A stretch of DNA of 64,000 bases from Parasphingopyxis algicola (GTDB lineage: Bacteria > Pseudomonadota > Alphaproteobacteria > Sphingomonadales > Sphingomonadaceae), in the NCBI RefSeq assembly GCF_013378075.1, contig NZ_CP051131.1, positions 3,174,501-3,238,500 of the forward strand. Direction: 5' to 3'. This document shows positions 16,213 through 25,214 of this stretch, piece after piece. Below the pieces are notes generated by a model. The model was not told where the DNA came from. It saw only the letters and a list, made by a program, of their open reading frames with translations, and searched no databases. Both the position numbers and the translations under genes were made by a program. Position 1 is the stretch's first letter, and each line of letters begins with the position of its first letter.

Positions 16213-17142
16213 TTATCCGGTTTGACCAATGCGGACAGTTGTCGGCTGGCGCGGAGCGCGCGCCATTGCTTCGTGTTGCGCGCGCGAACGATTCAAGCCG
16301 AAGGTATCGCGTCCGACAGATAGCGGGCGATCAAGAGAGGCGCCGCCATTCTTTTCCGATCTCAACTCCTTGCTGATCGCTTTAGCGCCTTCCTTGATTT
16401 CGGATGCATAGCGCTCAATCGCCGCTTTCATCGGCATGGCAGTAGCGAAGAAGACGAGTGCCAAAGCCCCGCAGACTTCAGATCCATTGAAGATCGGAGC
16501 TGCGATTGACGAGTTTTTACCAGGCGGCGACGTGAATGAGTTCCGATCGCGGGTGGCGAACCCATCCTGACGTATCTTTTCGAGGTCGCCGTGTTTCCGC
16601 GCCAGATTGATTGCATGTTTACAATCGCTCCCCTCGACGACTTCAATGCCCCTCAGACAGGCCTCGCGCTCCTCGGGTGAACAGTAGGCCAGATAGGCGC
16701 GGCCCGAAGCCGAATCAAGAATTGGGAATGTGAAACCGGGATAATAGTGACTGAGCGTCAGTGAGGTCAGTTCGTGAGTGCCGTCGCGTACGATCATGGA
16801 ACTGCCAAGCCGCGTTGCGACGATCATCGGCCATTCAAGTGTCTTGGTCAGTCGGACAAGGTGACTGCGGGAAACCTCCACCAGGCGACTGTCATTCTGG
16901 AATCCGTGGGAAAGCGATTGCACCAGGCCGGTTACCCGAAATCGTTTTCGGGCAGGTTCCCGCTCCACATATCCATCGGAAACCAGCGTATTAACAATGC
17001 GGCATACGGTGGGATAGGGAAGTCTGGAAGATCTGGCGATTTCCGCCATGTTCATGGAGCCACCAAAGCTGATGATGCGTAGAACTTCCAAGCCGCGCGT
17101 TATCGCCCGGATTGGAATCGGTGAGGTTTTCGTTTCTTCCAT
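16213..17142 (-). CDS. IclR-family transcriptional regulator 1
   Basis: A 309-residue IclR protein: HTH near residues 25-65 (M-A-E-I-A-R-S-S-R-L-P-Y-P-T-V-C-R-I-V) and a GAF-like effector domain with F-P-I-L-D-S-A-S-G-R and S-S-I-A-A-P-I-F. It is a paralogue of the IclR at 38925; they share many blocks, including Y-P-G and F-P-I-L-D. The C-terminus is about 40 residues longer than usual. It is divergent from glcG-like and PrpD-like genes, which it may control. Confidence 0.87.
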   Translation of the reverse strand: MEETKTSPIPIRAITRGLEVLRIISFGGSMNMAEIARSSRLPYPTVCRIVNTLVSDGYVEREPARKRFRVTGLVQSLSHGFQNDSRLVEVSRSHLVRLTKTLEWPMIVATRLGSSMIVRDGTHELTSLTLSHYYPGFTFPILDSASGRAYLAYCSPEEREACLRGIEVVEGSDCKHAINLARKHGDLEKIRQDGFATRDRNSFTSPPGKNSSIAAPIFNGSEVCGALALVFFATAMPMKAAIERYASEIKEGAKAISKELRSEKNGGASLDRPLSVGRDTFGLNRSRAQHEAMARAPRQPTTVRIGQTG

Positions 17143-17559
17143 GCAATTTCTGCTTGTCGCTTGACGGCTGAACTCACCCGTCTGACTTCTCCTCCTCCAT
17201 CGCTACCCCAGTCCTCAGCTGTACATTTAACAGCGTCTTCTTCGAGTGCTGTCTTGCTCCCGATCCAGCGCGTTCCTTGATCGTGCCGGCCTCACTCGAC
17301 CATCGACCCGAGATACTCGGACAAAGAAATCAGATTGCCAATTTCGTCATGAGAATAAGGATATAACTTTTCTGAATGTTCAGACATCGGCAATTGAATT
17401 GAACTGGTTCGGAACCTTCGAATTCCAACGCCGGCAACGGTCGCACATTTGGCTGCTCTGTGCCGCTCCTGAAAACAGTCGGTAGATGAGAATAATGGAC
17501 CGAGGGCATACCATCCCGGCCGTCCGTTTGTATGCGCAGCGAAACGATTGGGAAGTTCA
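17143..17559. promoter_or_regulatory. Divergent IclR1/GlcG-like promoter region with two dyads
   Basis: A 417-bp non-coding region with two perfect inverted repeats: TCTGAA-TG-TTCAGA at 17371-17384 and GGTTC-G-GAACC at 17406-17416. Together they form a compact 46-bp cluster about 150 bp upstream of the GlcG-like gene. These are candidate sites for the adjacent IclR regulator. The stretch is more A/T-rich than its surroundings. Confidence 0.45.
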
Positions 17560-17964
17560 ATGATTGCATTGAATCAAGCACAGAAGGCGATTTCTGCGGC
17601 CATCAAATTCGCGAGAACATCGAACATGAAGCCACTGGCGATAATCGTTGTCGATACCGGTGGCCATCCCGTGGCATTTGCGCGCGAAAACGGAGCGACA
17701 TTGCTGCGGTTCGATGTAGCGCACGCGAAAGCGTGGACGGCGCTTTCTCTGGCTAGTTCTTCACGAAACTATCAGACAATGGCCGACGATCGACCGCATT
17801 TTGCTGCAAGCCTGAATGCTATAACGGAGGGGAAAATGGCGGCTTCGGCTGGCGGTTTGGTGATTTTGGATGACGAGGATGAGATCGTGGGAGCGATTGG
17901 TATTAGCGGCGATTTTCCGGACAATGATGAACTGGCTGCTCAAGCGGGTATCGACGTCCTATAG
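17560..17964 (+). CDS. GlcG/HbpS-family heme-binding-like protein
   Basis: A 134-residue GlcG-like protein: I-I-V-V-D-T-G-G-H-P-V-A-F near residue 30, then a K-A-W-T-A-L segment and a G-G-L-V-I-L-D-D-E ... G-A-I-G-I-S-G block, which are the hallmark pieces of the family. GlcG-like proteins occur in many catabolic operons, and their biochemical role is unclear; some bind heme or corrinoids. ATG 17560 has GGGAAG at suitable spacing. It probably forms an operon with the PrpD-like gene. Confidence 0.85.
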   Translation: MIALNQAQKAISAAIKFARTSNMKPLAIIVVDTGGHPVAFARENGATLLRFDVAHAKAWTALSLASSSRNYQTMADDRPHFAASLNAITEGKMAASAGGLVILDDEDEIVGAIGISGDFPDNDELAAQAGIDVL

Positions 17965-18126
17965 ATCAAGTCTACTGGTATACTGCCCCCGATTTGCGCG
18001 CGACCGAGCCGGTGGAGCAGTCGCACCGGGCTCGTTCCGAAGAACCTCGTCGAGGCTATCGACGTTGCGGTGTATTGCTTCGATATCCTGAACACCGCCC
18101 GACGATCTATCGAAGGAACGAAGCTG

Positions 18127-19551
18127 ATGACCACGGGCGATCCAACAGATGAGCTGACTGCTGCCCCGACCATTGCGGCATTTCTTGAGACGGTTCGGGA
18201 CGAAGTTCCGGCGGAGGCCCGGCATGCGGCAGTGCGTATTCTGCTTAACGGGCTGCGTGCGGTCGTGCGGGCCGTCGGCGGACCGCTGCCGGCGGCTCTT
18301 CTGGCGTCCGAGTCCGCCCGGTCGGCCGGGATCAGCGCCACGACCGGCGTAATGTTTTCCGATGCCCGGCTGCCTGAGGATGCTGCTGCGTTGTGCAACC
18401 AGCAATTATGGACACTGCTGCTGCTCGACGATTTGGAGATGACCAGCGGGACGCACCCAGGCGGCCCGGCGGTCACCGCTGCGCTCGCGCTCGCCGAACG
18501 GCGCGAGCTCGAAGGCAGGCCAGTGTCTGGCCGGACTCTGCTCAGCGCGATCGTGGCTGGCATCGAGCTGCAGATCGCGGTTGCGCTCGCATCAGCGCCG
18601 GAAATGCTGCACGAGCGCGGTTTTGCGACGTTATCGGTGTTGGCGCCGTTGGGCTCGGTCGCGGCCGGATGTGTGCTCGATAGCGTGCCGACCCCCGTCG
18701 CGACGCACGCGCTCGGTATGGCTGCGATGAGCGGGATCGGCATGTGGGAGATGGGCGGCACTTCCAGCGCAGGTTATTTGACGGCAAGCGCCATGCAGTC
18801 CGGCCTCGCCGCACTACGCGCGGCACAGGCGGGTTTCGAGGCGCCCGAGTGTGCGATCGACGGCGATTTCGGTGCCTTCCGTGCCTACACCGGAAAGCCG
18901 CGCGCTGCGCTGATGGATCAGCTGACCTTGCTGGGAACGAAATGGCGCACGACCGATGTGCTCTTCCAGCCCTATTCGGGGGATACATATGCGCAGGCGT
19001 CCCTTGCCGCGTTGCGCCTCTTGCGTGATCGCCTTACCGATCCGACGCAGCTCCCGACAGTTGATCGCATCGTAGTAAGGGTCAACCAGCGAACGGCAAC
19101 CGGCGTCGAACGCAAATATGCGCGGCATCCGAAGATCCACGACCCGCTGGTCTTCAATTCGGACCCGCAGTCGCGGATCGCGGCCGCATGGTTGCGCGAT
19201 GCTTTCAGTTTCGACTGCACATTTGCGGATTTGGTCGTGGACGACGAGGTGCGTGCGCTGCGCGAACGCGTCGAATTCGTCGACGATCCAGCCATGAAGA
19301 CGATGGCGTCGGCGACTGCGAAGATCCATTTCGTTGACGGCACGATCGAGCGGGCCGACGTTCCGGCTTTCCGCGGTTCGGGTACGAACCCTTTCAGCGA
19401 CGATGATCTGTCTGACGCCTTCCGCGACGCAGCGCGGGGCAAGCTGTCCGAAGCGCGGATCGAGCGTATCCTGTCTGCGGTATGGGCTCTCGACGACAGT
19501 ACCAGCGCGGGCGGCCTGATCGGTGAGATCGCAGCCGCTGCCGACGGCTGA
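18127..19551 (+). CDS. MmgE/PrpD-family protein
   Basis: A 474-residue MmgE/PrpD-fold protein: all-helical N-terminal domain with T-S-G-T-H-P-G-G near residue 125, a G-I-E-L-Q-I-A region and a C-terminal alpha/beta domain from about residue 270. The family includes 2-methylcitrate dehydratase and cis-aconitate decarboxylase, enzymes acting on branched tricarboxylic acids, so a dehydratase or decarboxylase on a branched acid is likely. ATG 18127 follows AAGGAACG; an upstream GTG is less likely. Catalytic residues are not assigned. Confidence 0.85.
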   Translation: MTTGDPTDELTAAPTIAAFLETVRDEVPAEARHAAVRILLNGLRAVVRAVGGPLPAALLASESARSAGISATTGVMFSDARLPEDAAALCNQQLWTLLLLDDLEMTSGTHPGGPAVTAALALAERRELEGRPVSGRTLLSAIVAGIELQIAVALASAPEMLHERGFATLSVLAPLGSVAAGCVLDSVPTPVATHALGMAAMSGIGMWEMGGTSSAGYLTASAMQSGLAALRAAQAGFEAPECAIDGDFGAFRAYTGKPRAALMDQLTLLGTKWRTTDVLFQPYSGDTYAQASLAALRLLRDRLTDPTQLPTVDRIVVRVNQRTATGVERKYARHPKIHDPLVFNSDPQSRIAAAWLRDAFSFDCTFADLVVDDEVRALRERVEFVDDPAMKTMASATAKIHFVDGTIERADVPAFRGSGTNPFSDDDLSDAFRDAARGKLSEARIERILSAVWALDDSTSAGGLIGEIAAAADG

Positions 19552-19669
19552 GCCGGAGCCGCCCGTGGCTTGCCGCTGTTCGAACAGTTTAACTTGATCG
19601 AATGATCTCCGACGCGACGTTTCGGATACGGGGATCCCCACGGACCGATGTAGCGGAGGAGCAAGGGGA

Positions 19670-20644
19670 TTGGCCTACATATTTGCGATCGCCGTTTCGG
19701 TACTCATTCTCGCAGCGGCGCTCTACGTGCTGGCGGCGCGCGCAAATTGGCTCGCCAAGGAAGATGCGAAAGTCATTGCCCGCCATTCACACGGCAATTC
19801 GCGATTTATCAACGTCGACGGCGTTCATATCCATTATCTGGACGAGGGTGAGGGGCCGGGATTGCTTCTTCTCCATGGTTCTTATCTCGATCTCGGCGTC
19901 TGGGATGGCTGGGCTGCAAATCTGATCAGGGATCATCGCGTGGTCCGGCTCGATCGGGCCTGTTATGGGCTGACCGGCAGAGATCCCTTCGAAACTTTCG
20001 GCTACGAGCGGGAGGCTGACCTTGTTGCGGCATTTGCGGAAAAGATCGGGCTCGGGAATTATATTGTGGTTGGCGCTTCCAGCGGTGGCACGACCGCTGG
20101 GCGGATTGCCGCCCATCATCCGGAACGTGTTTCCGGCGTCGTCCTGATCAACTTCCCCTATGTCCGCAAATCGGTGCGCCCGACGCCATCCTATGCACTG
20201 TCGATCTGGATACGCGACCGGTTGCTGGTGAACCATCAACCCGGTTGGCATATGGGTTGGACGATACGGGCCAACCTCACTGACAAGGCACGAGCCACGC
20301 GCGCTTTAATACGACGCTTGACCGACCAGGCGAACCGACCCGGCATGCTCGGAGATCGCCTCCGATTGGAAAAAGGCTGTGCGGCCTATAGCCCGGAAAA
20401 GCGGCTTGATGATTTCGTCGCGATCCGGGCTCCGACGCTGCTGATCTGGGGCCGGGACAATCATCTTCTGACGGTGGAAAGCGGCCGCCAAGCCTATGAC
20501 GCGATCGGCGCGGACTTGAAGTGGATGAAAATCATTACGGGCGGCTCGCACATGATCCCTTTGGAAAAATCGGACGAGAGCCTGCAGATCGTCCGGGAGT
20601 TTCTCGACCAAGTGGTTCATGCATCGATCACGAAACGCATCTGA
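19670..20644 (+). CDS. Membrane-anchored alpha/beta hydrolase
   Basis: A 324-residue protein with one hydrophobic N-terminal segment (residues about 5-24), then an alpha/beta-hydrolase domain. Nucleophile elbow G-A-S-S-G-G, an acid in W-G-R-D-N-H and the histidine in G-G-S-H-M-I-P-L-E complete a plausible triad. It is similar in architecture to the hydrolase at 36351. I use TTG 19670 because AGGAGCAAGGGG precedes it and no in-frame ATG lies nearby. Substrate unknown. Confidence 0.8.
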   Translation: MAYIFAIAVSVLILAAALYVLAARANWLAKEDAKVIARHSHGNSRFINVDGVHIHYLDEGEGPGLLLLHGSYLDLGVWDGWAANLIRDHRVVRLDRACYGLTGRDPFETFGYEREADLVAAFAEKIGLGNYIVVGASSGGTTAGRIAAHHPERVSGVVLINFPYVRKSVRPTPSYALSIWIRDRLLVNHQPGWHMGWTIRANLTDKARATRALIRRLTDQANRPGMLGDRLRLEKGCAAYSPEKRLDDFVAIRAPTLLIWGRDNHLLTVESGRQAYDAIGADLKWMKIITGGSHMIPLEKSDESLQIVREFLDQVVHASITKRI

Positions 20645-20728
20645 GTATCCTTACTCGCGCCGGACTCCGCCAGGGACTAGACCGGCCCCAGCCAAATTAG
20701 GCAGAACGGGATTGGCTCGCAGGTCCGT

Positions 20729-21790
20729 CTAGCGCGGCGACATCTCCGACACGAAGGTCAGCCGGTCACCATAGGCGCTGCCCAGAATGAGGCCGTCCTG
20801 CCATGGAATCGCTACCGATGCGCCGGGAATTTCGCTTCCGTCATGTTCGTAGATGATCTCAACCCTTTGCCCGATGCCGATTTGCGCGACGGCGAAAGGG
20901 AAACCGCAGGGTATCGCATCTCTTGGTCGGCATCCGTCAACGCCGGTTACCGGTTCGCCTGTATGGCCGGTCACCAGAAAGCGCCCGTCGGCCAGGGCGG
21001 TCACATTGTCAGGTTGCAGCGGCAAAGGGATTTGCGTCGCATTCCCACTGGGCAATGCGACGATCATCAGCGCCTGTTCAAACGTCCCGCCTATCGCCAA
21101 GCGGTCGCCGTTCGGGGAAATCGCGACGCCGTTGGGAAATGACATCACGGTTCCGGAGACTTCACTCCACCCATCCTCTGCAGTCCAATGAACGACGAAG
21201 CCGGTAGGTTCTGCAGCCCGGAACATGCGGAGGACCTCGGCAAATCCGGCTTCGTCGTTCGGTCGGTCGTACATGTGAGATGCGTAGATTGTCCCGTTTG
21301 ACGCGATGGCGAGATCGTTGAGTAGATAGCGGTTCGGCACCTGTGTGCATCCGGTCCATCGCGCGACCGGATGCGATCCGCGTTCTATGGCGAAAAACTC
21401 TATTCTGCTCTCGCCATCGCTACCATTGATGACTGCAGCAATCTCCTTGCCTCGGACGCGACCGACAGTGTTGCCGCGCGCCGCAATGCTGGTTGGCGGC
21501 TCATTACAGTCTGCCGAGCCCATCATTGTTTCGCGTTCATCGGGGGAAAGGTCGACTCCATGGCGCGATCCATCCTCCAGATTCACCCATTGTAACCCTT
21601 CGTCGCCATGCTGGCTGACCAGCGCCCAATCGCTGCCGGGTAAACGAGAGATATCTTCCGGTCGCTCGAAATCGCAGAAAAGTCCTTCCGAGCACGGGGC
21701 CAGGCGATGTGTCGCTCCCGCCAGCGCGATCGCCATCAGTGAGATCGCGCATAGGCGTAACAAGATCTTGGCCAGACTATGGTCAAACAT
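20729..21790 (-). CDS. Exported SMP-30/gluconolactonase-like beta-propeller protein
   Basis: A 353-residue protein with a signal-like N-terminus (hydrophobic residues about 8-25 ending A-L-A-G-A) and a beta-propeller rich in repeated G-(N/D)-G-x-x-(Y/L) turns, including N-D-L-A-I-A-S-N-G-T-I-Y-A-S and F-P-N-G-V-A-I-S-P-N-G-D. Such N-G-V/N-D-L motifs are typical of SMP-30/gluconolactonase-like lactonases. It probably works in the periplasm. Six or more cysteines suggest disulfides. Function as a lactonase is inferred only. Confidence 0.7.
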   Translation of the reverse strand: MFDHSLAKILLRLCAISLMAIALAGATHRLAPCSEGLFCDFERPEDISRLPGSDWALVSQHGDEGLQWVNLEDGSRHGVDLSPDERETMMGSADCNEPPTSIAARGNTVGRVRGKEIAAVINGSDGESRIEFFAIERGSHPVARWTGCTQVPNRYLLNDLAIASNGTIYASHMYDRPNDEAGFAEVLRMFRAAEPTGFVVHWTAEDGWSEVSGTVMSFPNGVAISPNGDRLAIGGTFEQALMIVALPSGNATQIPLPLQPDNVTALADGRFLVTGHTGEPVTGVDGCRPRDAIPCGFPFAVAQIGIGQRVEIIYEHDGSEIPGASVAIPWQDGLILGSAYGDRLTFVSEMSPR

Positions 21791-22079
21791 TCAGGGCCTT
21801 CCAGGTAACTGTCCGCCGCTCGATTTCCTTCGCTGACTCCGCTCCGGTTTGCCGAAACAAGGTTCGAAGGACCGTCGAATTCGCTTTGACATAGCAATAG
21901 GACTTTACGGGGCTGCAACCGTCTCAGAAAATTCTCGACTGGCGAATAGCAGCAGCAAACGGCGCAGCCGATGCTGCTGCGATATCCTATGCTTTTCAAA
22001 GCTTGCTGGGCAGGCCTCTGAGATCTTCTCCGCCACCCGCGAGCCTTGTTTCACTAAAGGATGGAAACTGGATCGCGGA

Positions 22080-23060
22080 ATGAAACAAGCCGAAAATTTT
22101 CAGACCGTCGCAGTGATCGGCTCGGGGTTGATCGGGATAGGTTGGGCCACGGTTTTCTGTCGGGCCGGACTGCATGTCAGGATGTTCGACCAGGAGCCTC
22201 AACGACTGGACCACGCGGTTGCGAGCATTGGCGCCAATCTCGAGATGATGCGGGACAATGGTTTAGTCGAAGGCACACAATGCGCGACGGATCGCGTCGA
22301 GCTTTGCGATAGTATCGCTGAGGTTGTCGACGGGGTCGACTATGTGCAGGAATCAGTATTCGAGACGATCGAAGCCAAGCGAACTGTTGCCCGGCAGATC
22401 GACGAGGTGACGTCGGCGGATATCCTTGTCGGTAGTTCGAGTTCGGGGATTCCCGCTTCGCAGATTACCGAAGATCTCACCAACAGATCGCGATTTCTGG
22501 TGGTTCATCCGGTCAACCCGCCGCACCTCATCCCGGTTGTCGAGATTGTGCCGGCGCCCTGGTCCGACCCCGAAGCAATCCCGGTCATTCGAGACTTTAT
22601 GGAGCGTATCGGGCAGAAGCCGGTGGTTGTCCGGCGAGAGATTGAGGGCTTCATTCTCAACCGCTTGCAGGGCGCCCTTCTCAATGAAGCATGGGCGTTG
22701 TTTGCGGATGGATACGCGACCGCAGCCGACATAGACAGGACCGTGAGTGACGGGCTGGGCTTGCGTTGGTCGTTCATGGGGCCGTTCGAAACGATCGATC
22801 TCAACGCGCCCGGTGGAATTGCCGATTATGCTGAACGGCTCAGTGAATTGTATTTTCGCGTGGCCCAATCGCGCAGCGATCCGAAGCCTTGGCCTTCGGA
22901 GGCTGTGAAGCGGGCGGAAAGCGAGTTGCGCGATACTGGCTATACTGGTTCAATCGCCGAGCGCAGTCTGGATCGCGATCGAAAACTGATGTCGCTCCTC
23001 CGGCATAAACGGAAATCCGCTTCTCATTCTCGGAATAAATCCTCGCAGAGCGGCCGCTGA
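22080..23060 (+). CDS. 3-Hydroxyacyl-CoA dehydrogenase family protein
   Basis: A 326-residue NAD-dependent dehydrogenase: V-I-G-S-G-L-I-G-I-G Rossmann motif at about residues 12-21, E-S-V-F-E near 105, S-S-S-S-G-I and the catalytic H-P-V-N-P-P-H block. The single-domain length resembles L-carnitine dehydrogenase and lambda-crystallin/gulonate dehydrogenase more than fatty-acid FadB. It probably oxidises a 3-hydroxyacid. ATG 22080 is chosen because the Rossmann motif starts normally 12 residues later. The C-terminus ends in a basic, low-complexity tail. Confidence 0.83.
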   Translation: MKQAENFQTVAVIGSGLIGIGWATVFCRAGLHVRMFDQEPQRLDHAVASIGANLEMMRDNGLVEGTQCATDRVELCDSIAEVVDGVDYVQESVFETIEAKRTVARQIDEVTSADILVGSSSSGIPASQITEDLTNRSRFLVVHPVNPPHLIPVVEIVPAPWSDPEAIPVIRDFMERIGQKPVVVRREIEGFILNRLQGALLNEAWALFADGYATAADIDRTVSDGLGLRWSFMGPFETIDLNAPGGIADYAERLSELYFRVAQSRSDPKPWPSEAVKRAESELRDTGYTGSIAERSLDRDRKLMSLLRHKRKSASHSRNKSSQSGR

Positions 23061-23132
23061 TCGGCGACTTCCGGCGGGCCGATATCGATGGTTGGCCCGT
23101 CCGCAGTTTGTCCCTTCGACAGCGAGGCTCGA

Positions 23133-24248
23133 CTAGCCGGCTTTCGCATCGCCTTGGACAATCGGAGTGAACCCCGTCACTTCAAGACCGAAGCCTTCGA
23201 GCGCCGCCATCTTGTCCGTGTTCGAAGTTAACAGGCGCATCTTGCGGATCCCGGTATCTCGCAATATCTGCGCCCCGATCCCGTAATCGCGACCGCTATT
23301 CTGCCGTGCATTGTCCATCTGTGTGTTAGTTGCGCGACGAGAGATCGAACGCGCGTCCGGATTGTGCACAAATACGCCGACCGCCGGGCCATCATGCTCT
23401 GCAAGTGCCGCAAGCGCCTGCTGCAAACAATTTGGATGCGCATTGCGATAGCCGAGCAGGTCGGTTGCCATATCGAATCGGTGGACCCGCACCAGCGCTT
23501 CGCGATCGGCCGAAATCTTGCCTCTCACAAGCGCTATATGTTCACCTTGGTCGGTCAGATCACGATAGACATGCAGCTTGAAATCGCTGCCATAATGGCT
23601 TTCAAAAGGTGCTATAGTGATGCATTCGACTAGCCTTTCGTTACGCCGTCGCCACTCGATCAAATTGGCTATGGTTCCGATCTTCATTCCGTGTTTCTTG
23701 GCATAGGGGACGAGGTCGGGCAGCCGCGCCATGGTGCCGTCATCCTTCATGATCTCGCAGATTACACCGGCTGGAAACAGGCCCGCCAGTCGCGAGATAT
23801 CAACTGCCGCTTCGGTATGCCCAGGCCGCACGAGCACACCGCCATCGCGCGCAACCAGCGGAAATACATGGCCGGGGCTGTGGATGTCACGCGGCCCTGA
23901 CTGCGAGTTGATCGCTGCCGCAATCGTGCGCGCCCGATCCTTTGCGGAAACTCCCGTCGTTACGCCCTCGCGCGCTTCAATCGAAATGGTGAAGGCAGTT
24001 CTATGACGAGATTGGTTGCCGCTCCCCATTTGCGAGAGTTCCAACTCCCTAGCCCGCGTCTCGGTGATCGCAAGGCAGATAAGGCCGCGTGCATGGGTCG
24101 CCATCTGCGCGATCCGCTCGGGCGTGGCGAATTGGGCCGGGACGATGATGTCCCCTTCCTTCTCGCGATCGTCCGCGTCGACAAGAATGAAGGGGCGCCC
24201 GTTACTCGCTTCGTCGATTATCTCGTCAGTTGTAGCCAAGTCGCTCAT
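23133..24248 (-). CDS. ribBA: 3,4-Dihydroxy-2-butanone-4-phosphate synthase with degenerate GTP cyclohydrolase II domain
   Basis: A 371-residue RibBA-type protein. The N-terminal DHBP synthase looks complete: D-R-E-K-E-G-D near residue 27, G-V-T-T-G-V-S-A-x-D-R-A-R-T-I and R-P-G-H-T-E-A-A. It makes the four-carbon riboflavin precursor. The C-terminal cyclohydrolase II domain lacks the usual zinc cysteine cluster (E-C-L-T-G-x-x-x-x-S-x-x-C-x-C), having instead [12 protein letters not shown]. It is probably inactive, as in RibBX proteins. It is an extra flavin gene beside a flavin reductase, suggesting supply of reduced flavin to local enzymes. Confidence 0.85.
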   Translation of the reverse strand: MSDLATTDEIIDEASNGRPFILVDADDREKEGDIIVPAQFATPERIAQMATHARGLICLAITETRARELELSQMGSGNQSRHRTAFTISIEAREGVTTGVSAKDRARTIAAAINSQSGPRDIHSPGHVFPLVARDGGVLVRPGHTEAAVDISRLAGLFPAGVICEIMKDDGTMARLPDLVPYAKKHGMKIGTIANLIEWRRRNERLVECITIAPFESHYGSDFKLHVYRDLTDQGEHIALVRGKISADREALVRVHRFDMATDLLGYRNAHPNCLQQALAALAEHDGPAVGVFVHNPDARSISRRATNTQMDNARQNSGRDYGIGAQILRDTGIRKMRLLTSNTDKMAALEGFGLEVTGFTPIVQGDAKAG

Positions 24249-24307
24249 GAATATCCTTGGGCAGGGACATCGCGTTTGCGCGCGCAGGCAGGCGGCGGGA
24301 GACCCCA

Positions 24308-24877
24308 TCAGCCGGCGGCCGAGAACTTTCCGAATGCGCCTTTGAAGAACAATAATGGGGCGGCGTCGCGCTCAGTCTGTAATTCTTCGACCCGACCCAG
24401 TACAATGGTGTGATCTCCGGTGTCGATCTCATCCTCGATCGTGCATTCTATATAGGCCAGCACATCGTCAAGCACCGGCATGCCACGTTCGGAGATTCGG
24501 TGTGCGACGCCAGCAAATTTGTCGCCACATTTGCTCGCAAATCCTTCACACAGATCATACTGGTCTTCGGCCAGGACATTCACGCAAAAATGGCCGCAAT
24601 CTCGGACCTTGGGCCAGCTTCTGGATTTCTTGTCGGGGAAGAAGGCGACCAGCGGAGGGTCAAGCGACACGGACGTGAAGCTTCCGACAACCAAGCCCGC
24701 CGCCATGCCGTCTTCGTTGCGTCCCGTGACCACGCAAACGCCGGTCGGATAGTGGCCGAGTACCGTACGGAAATGATCCGGATCGATCTCGGCAATCGTA
24801 TTCTGACATTGGCTCGTCACCTCAGCACGCAGTCCAGACTGAACGGCGGTTTGCCGCCGTAGTGCCACGATGTGCAT
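24308..24877 (-). CDS. Flavin reductase-like protein (HpaC/FMN-binding split-barrel)
   Basis: A 189-residue flavin reductase-domain protein: Y-P-T-G-V-C-V-V-T near residue 45, a V-G-S-F-T-S-V-S-L-D-P-P-L-V segment and an F-C-V-N-V-L-A-x-D-Q block are diagnostic. It reduces FMN or FAD with NAD(P)H for a two-component monooxygenase. It precedes the RibBA-type gene by 59 bp on the same strand, so flavin synthesis and reduction are probably co-expressed. The partner oxygenase is not identified; a soluble FMN-monooxygenase is not visible in this window. Confidence 0.87.
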   Translation of the reverse strand: MHIVALRRQTAVQSGLRAEVTSQCQNTIAEIDPDHFRTVLGHYPTGVCVVTGRNEDGMAAGLVVGSFTSVSLDPPLVAFFPDKKSRSWPKVRDCGHFCVNVLAEDQYDLCEGFASKCGDKFAGVAHRISERGMPVLDDVLAYIECTIEDEIDTGDHTIVLGRVEELQTERDAAPLLFFKGAFGKFSAAG

Positions 24878-25214
24878 CGATATTTGTGCGTCCCGCTTGG
24901 GGAATCACGTCAGTTCTCCCGGCCATGTACTGCGCGGGAAACGGGTGAAACCCCCTGTTTCCGGCGGAAAGCGGATAGCTCTTCCGCGTTGTGAAGGCAG
25001 CGTCTCGGGCGGATTGTATTCGCTGTGCGGTAGAAGATGAGTTGCGTTGCCATCGGTTGCGGGAGGTTTTTGCCTGCCCGTTTTCCCAGCAACGGCGCTG
25101 GTCTCGTTGAAAGCCAATATCCATCGTGCGACCAACGCAGAGTTTGTTGATGGTCCAGGCGATCGATATCGATAAGTATGTAGGGTAGAAAATACCTAAA
25201 CCGGAGAGTTCCCG
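24878..25214. promoter_or_regulatory. Divergent flavin reductase/PhyH3 promoter with dyads
   Basis: This 337-bp region holds TTTCCG-G-CGGAAA (24958-24970), a perfect 6-1-6 palindrome, directly followed by GCGGA-N7-TCCGC (24971-24987). The second dyad shares the GCGGA core seen in the palindrome upstream of the second IclR gene. A GGAGAG sequence precedes the PhyH3 ATG. Regulator assignment is inference. Confidence 0.4.

Noticed and set aside
24249-24307. FMN riboswitch upstream of the RibBA-type gene
   Set aside because: Only 59 bp separate the two coding regions, too short for the aptamer, and no such fold is seen.
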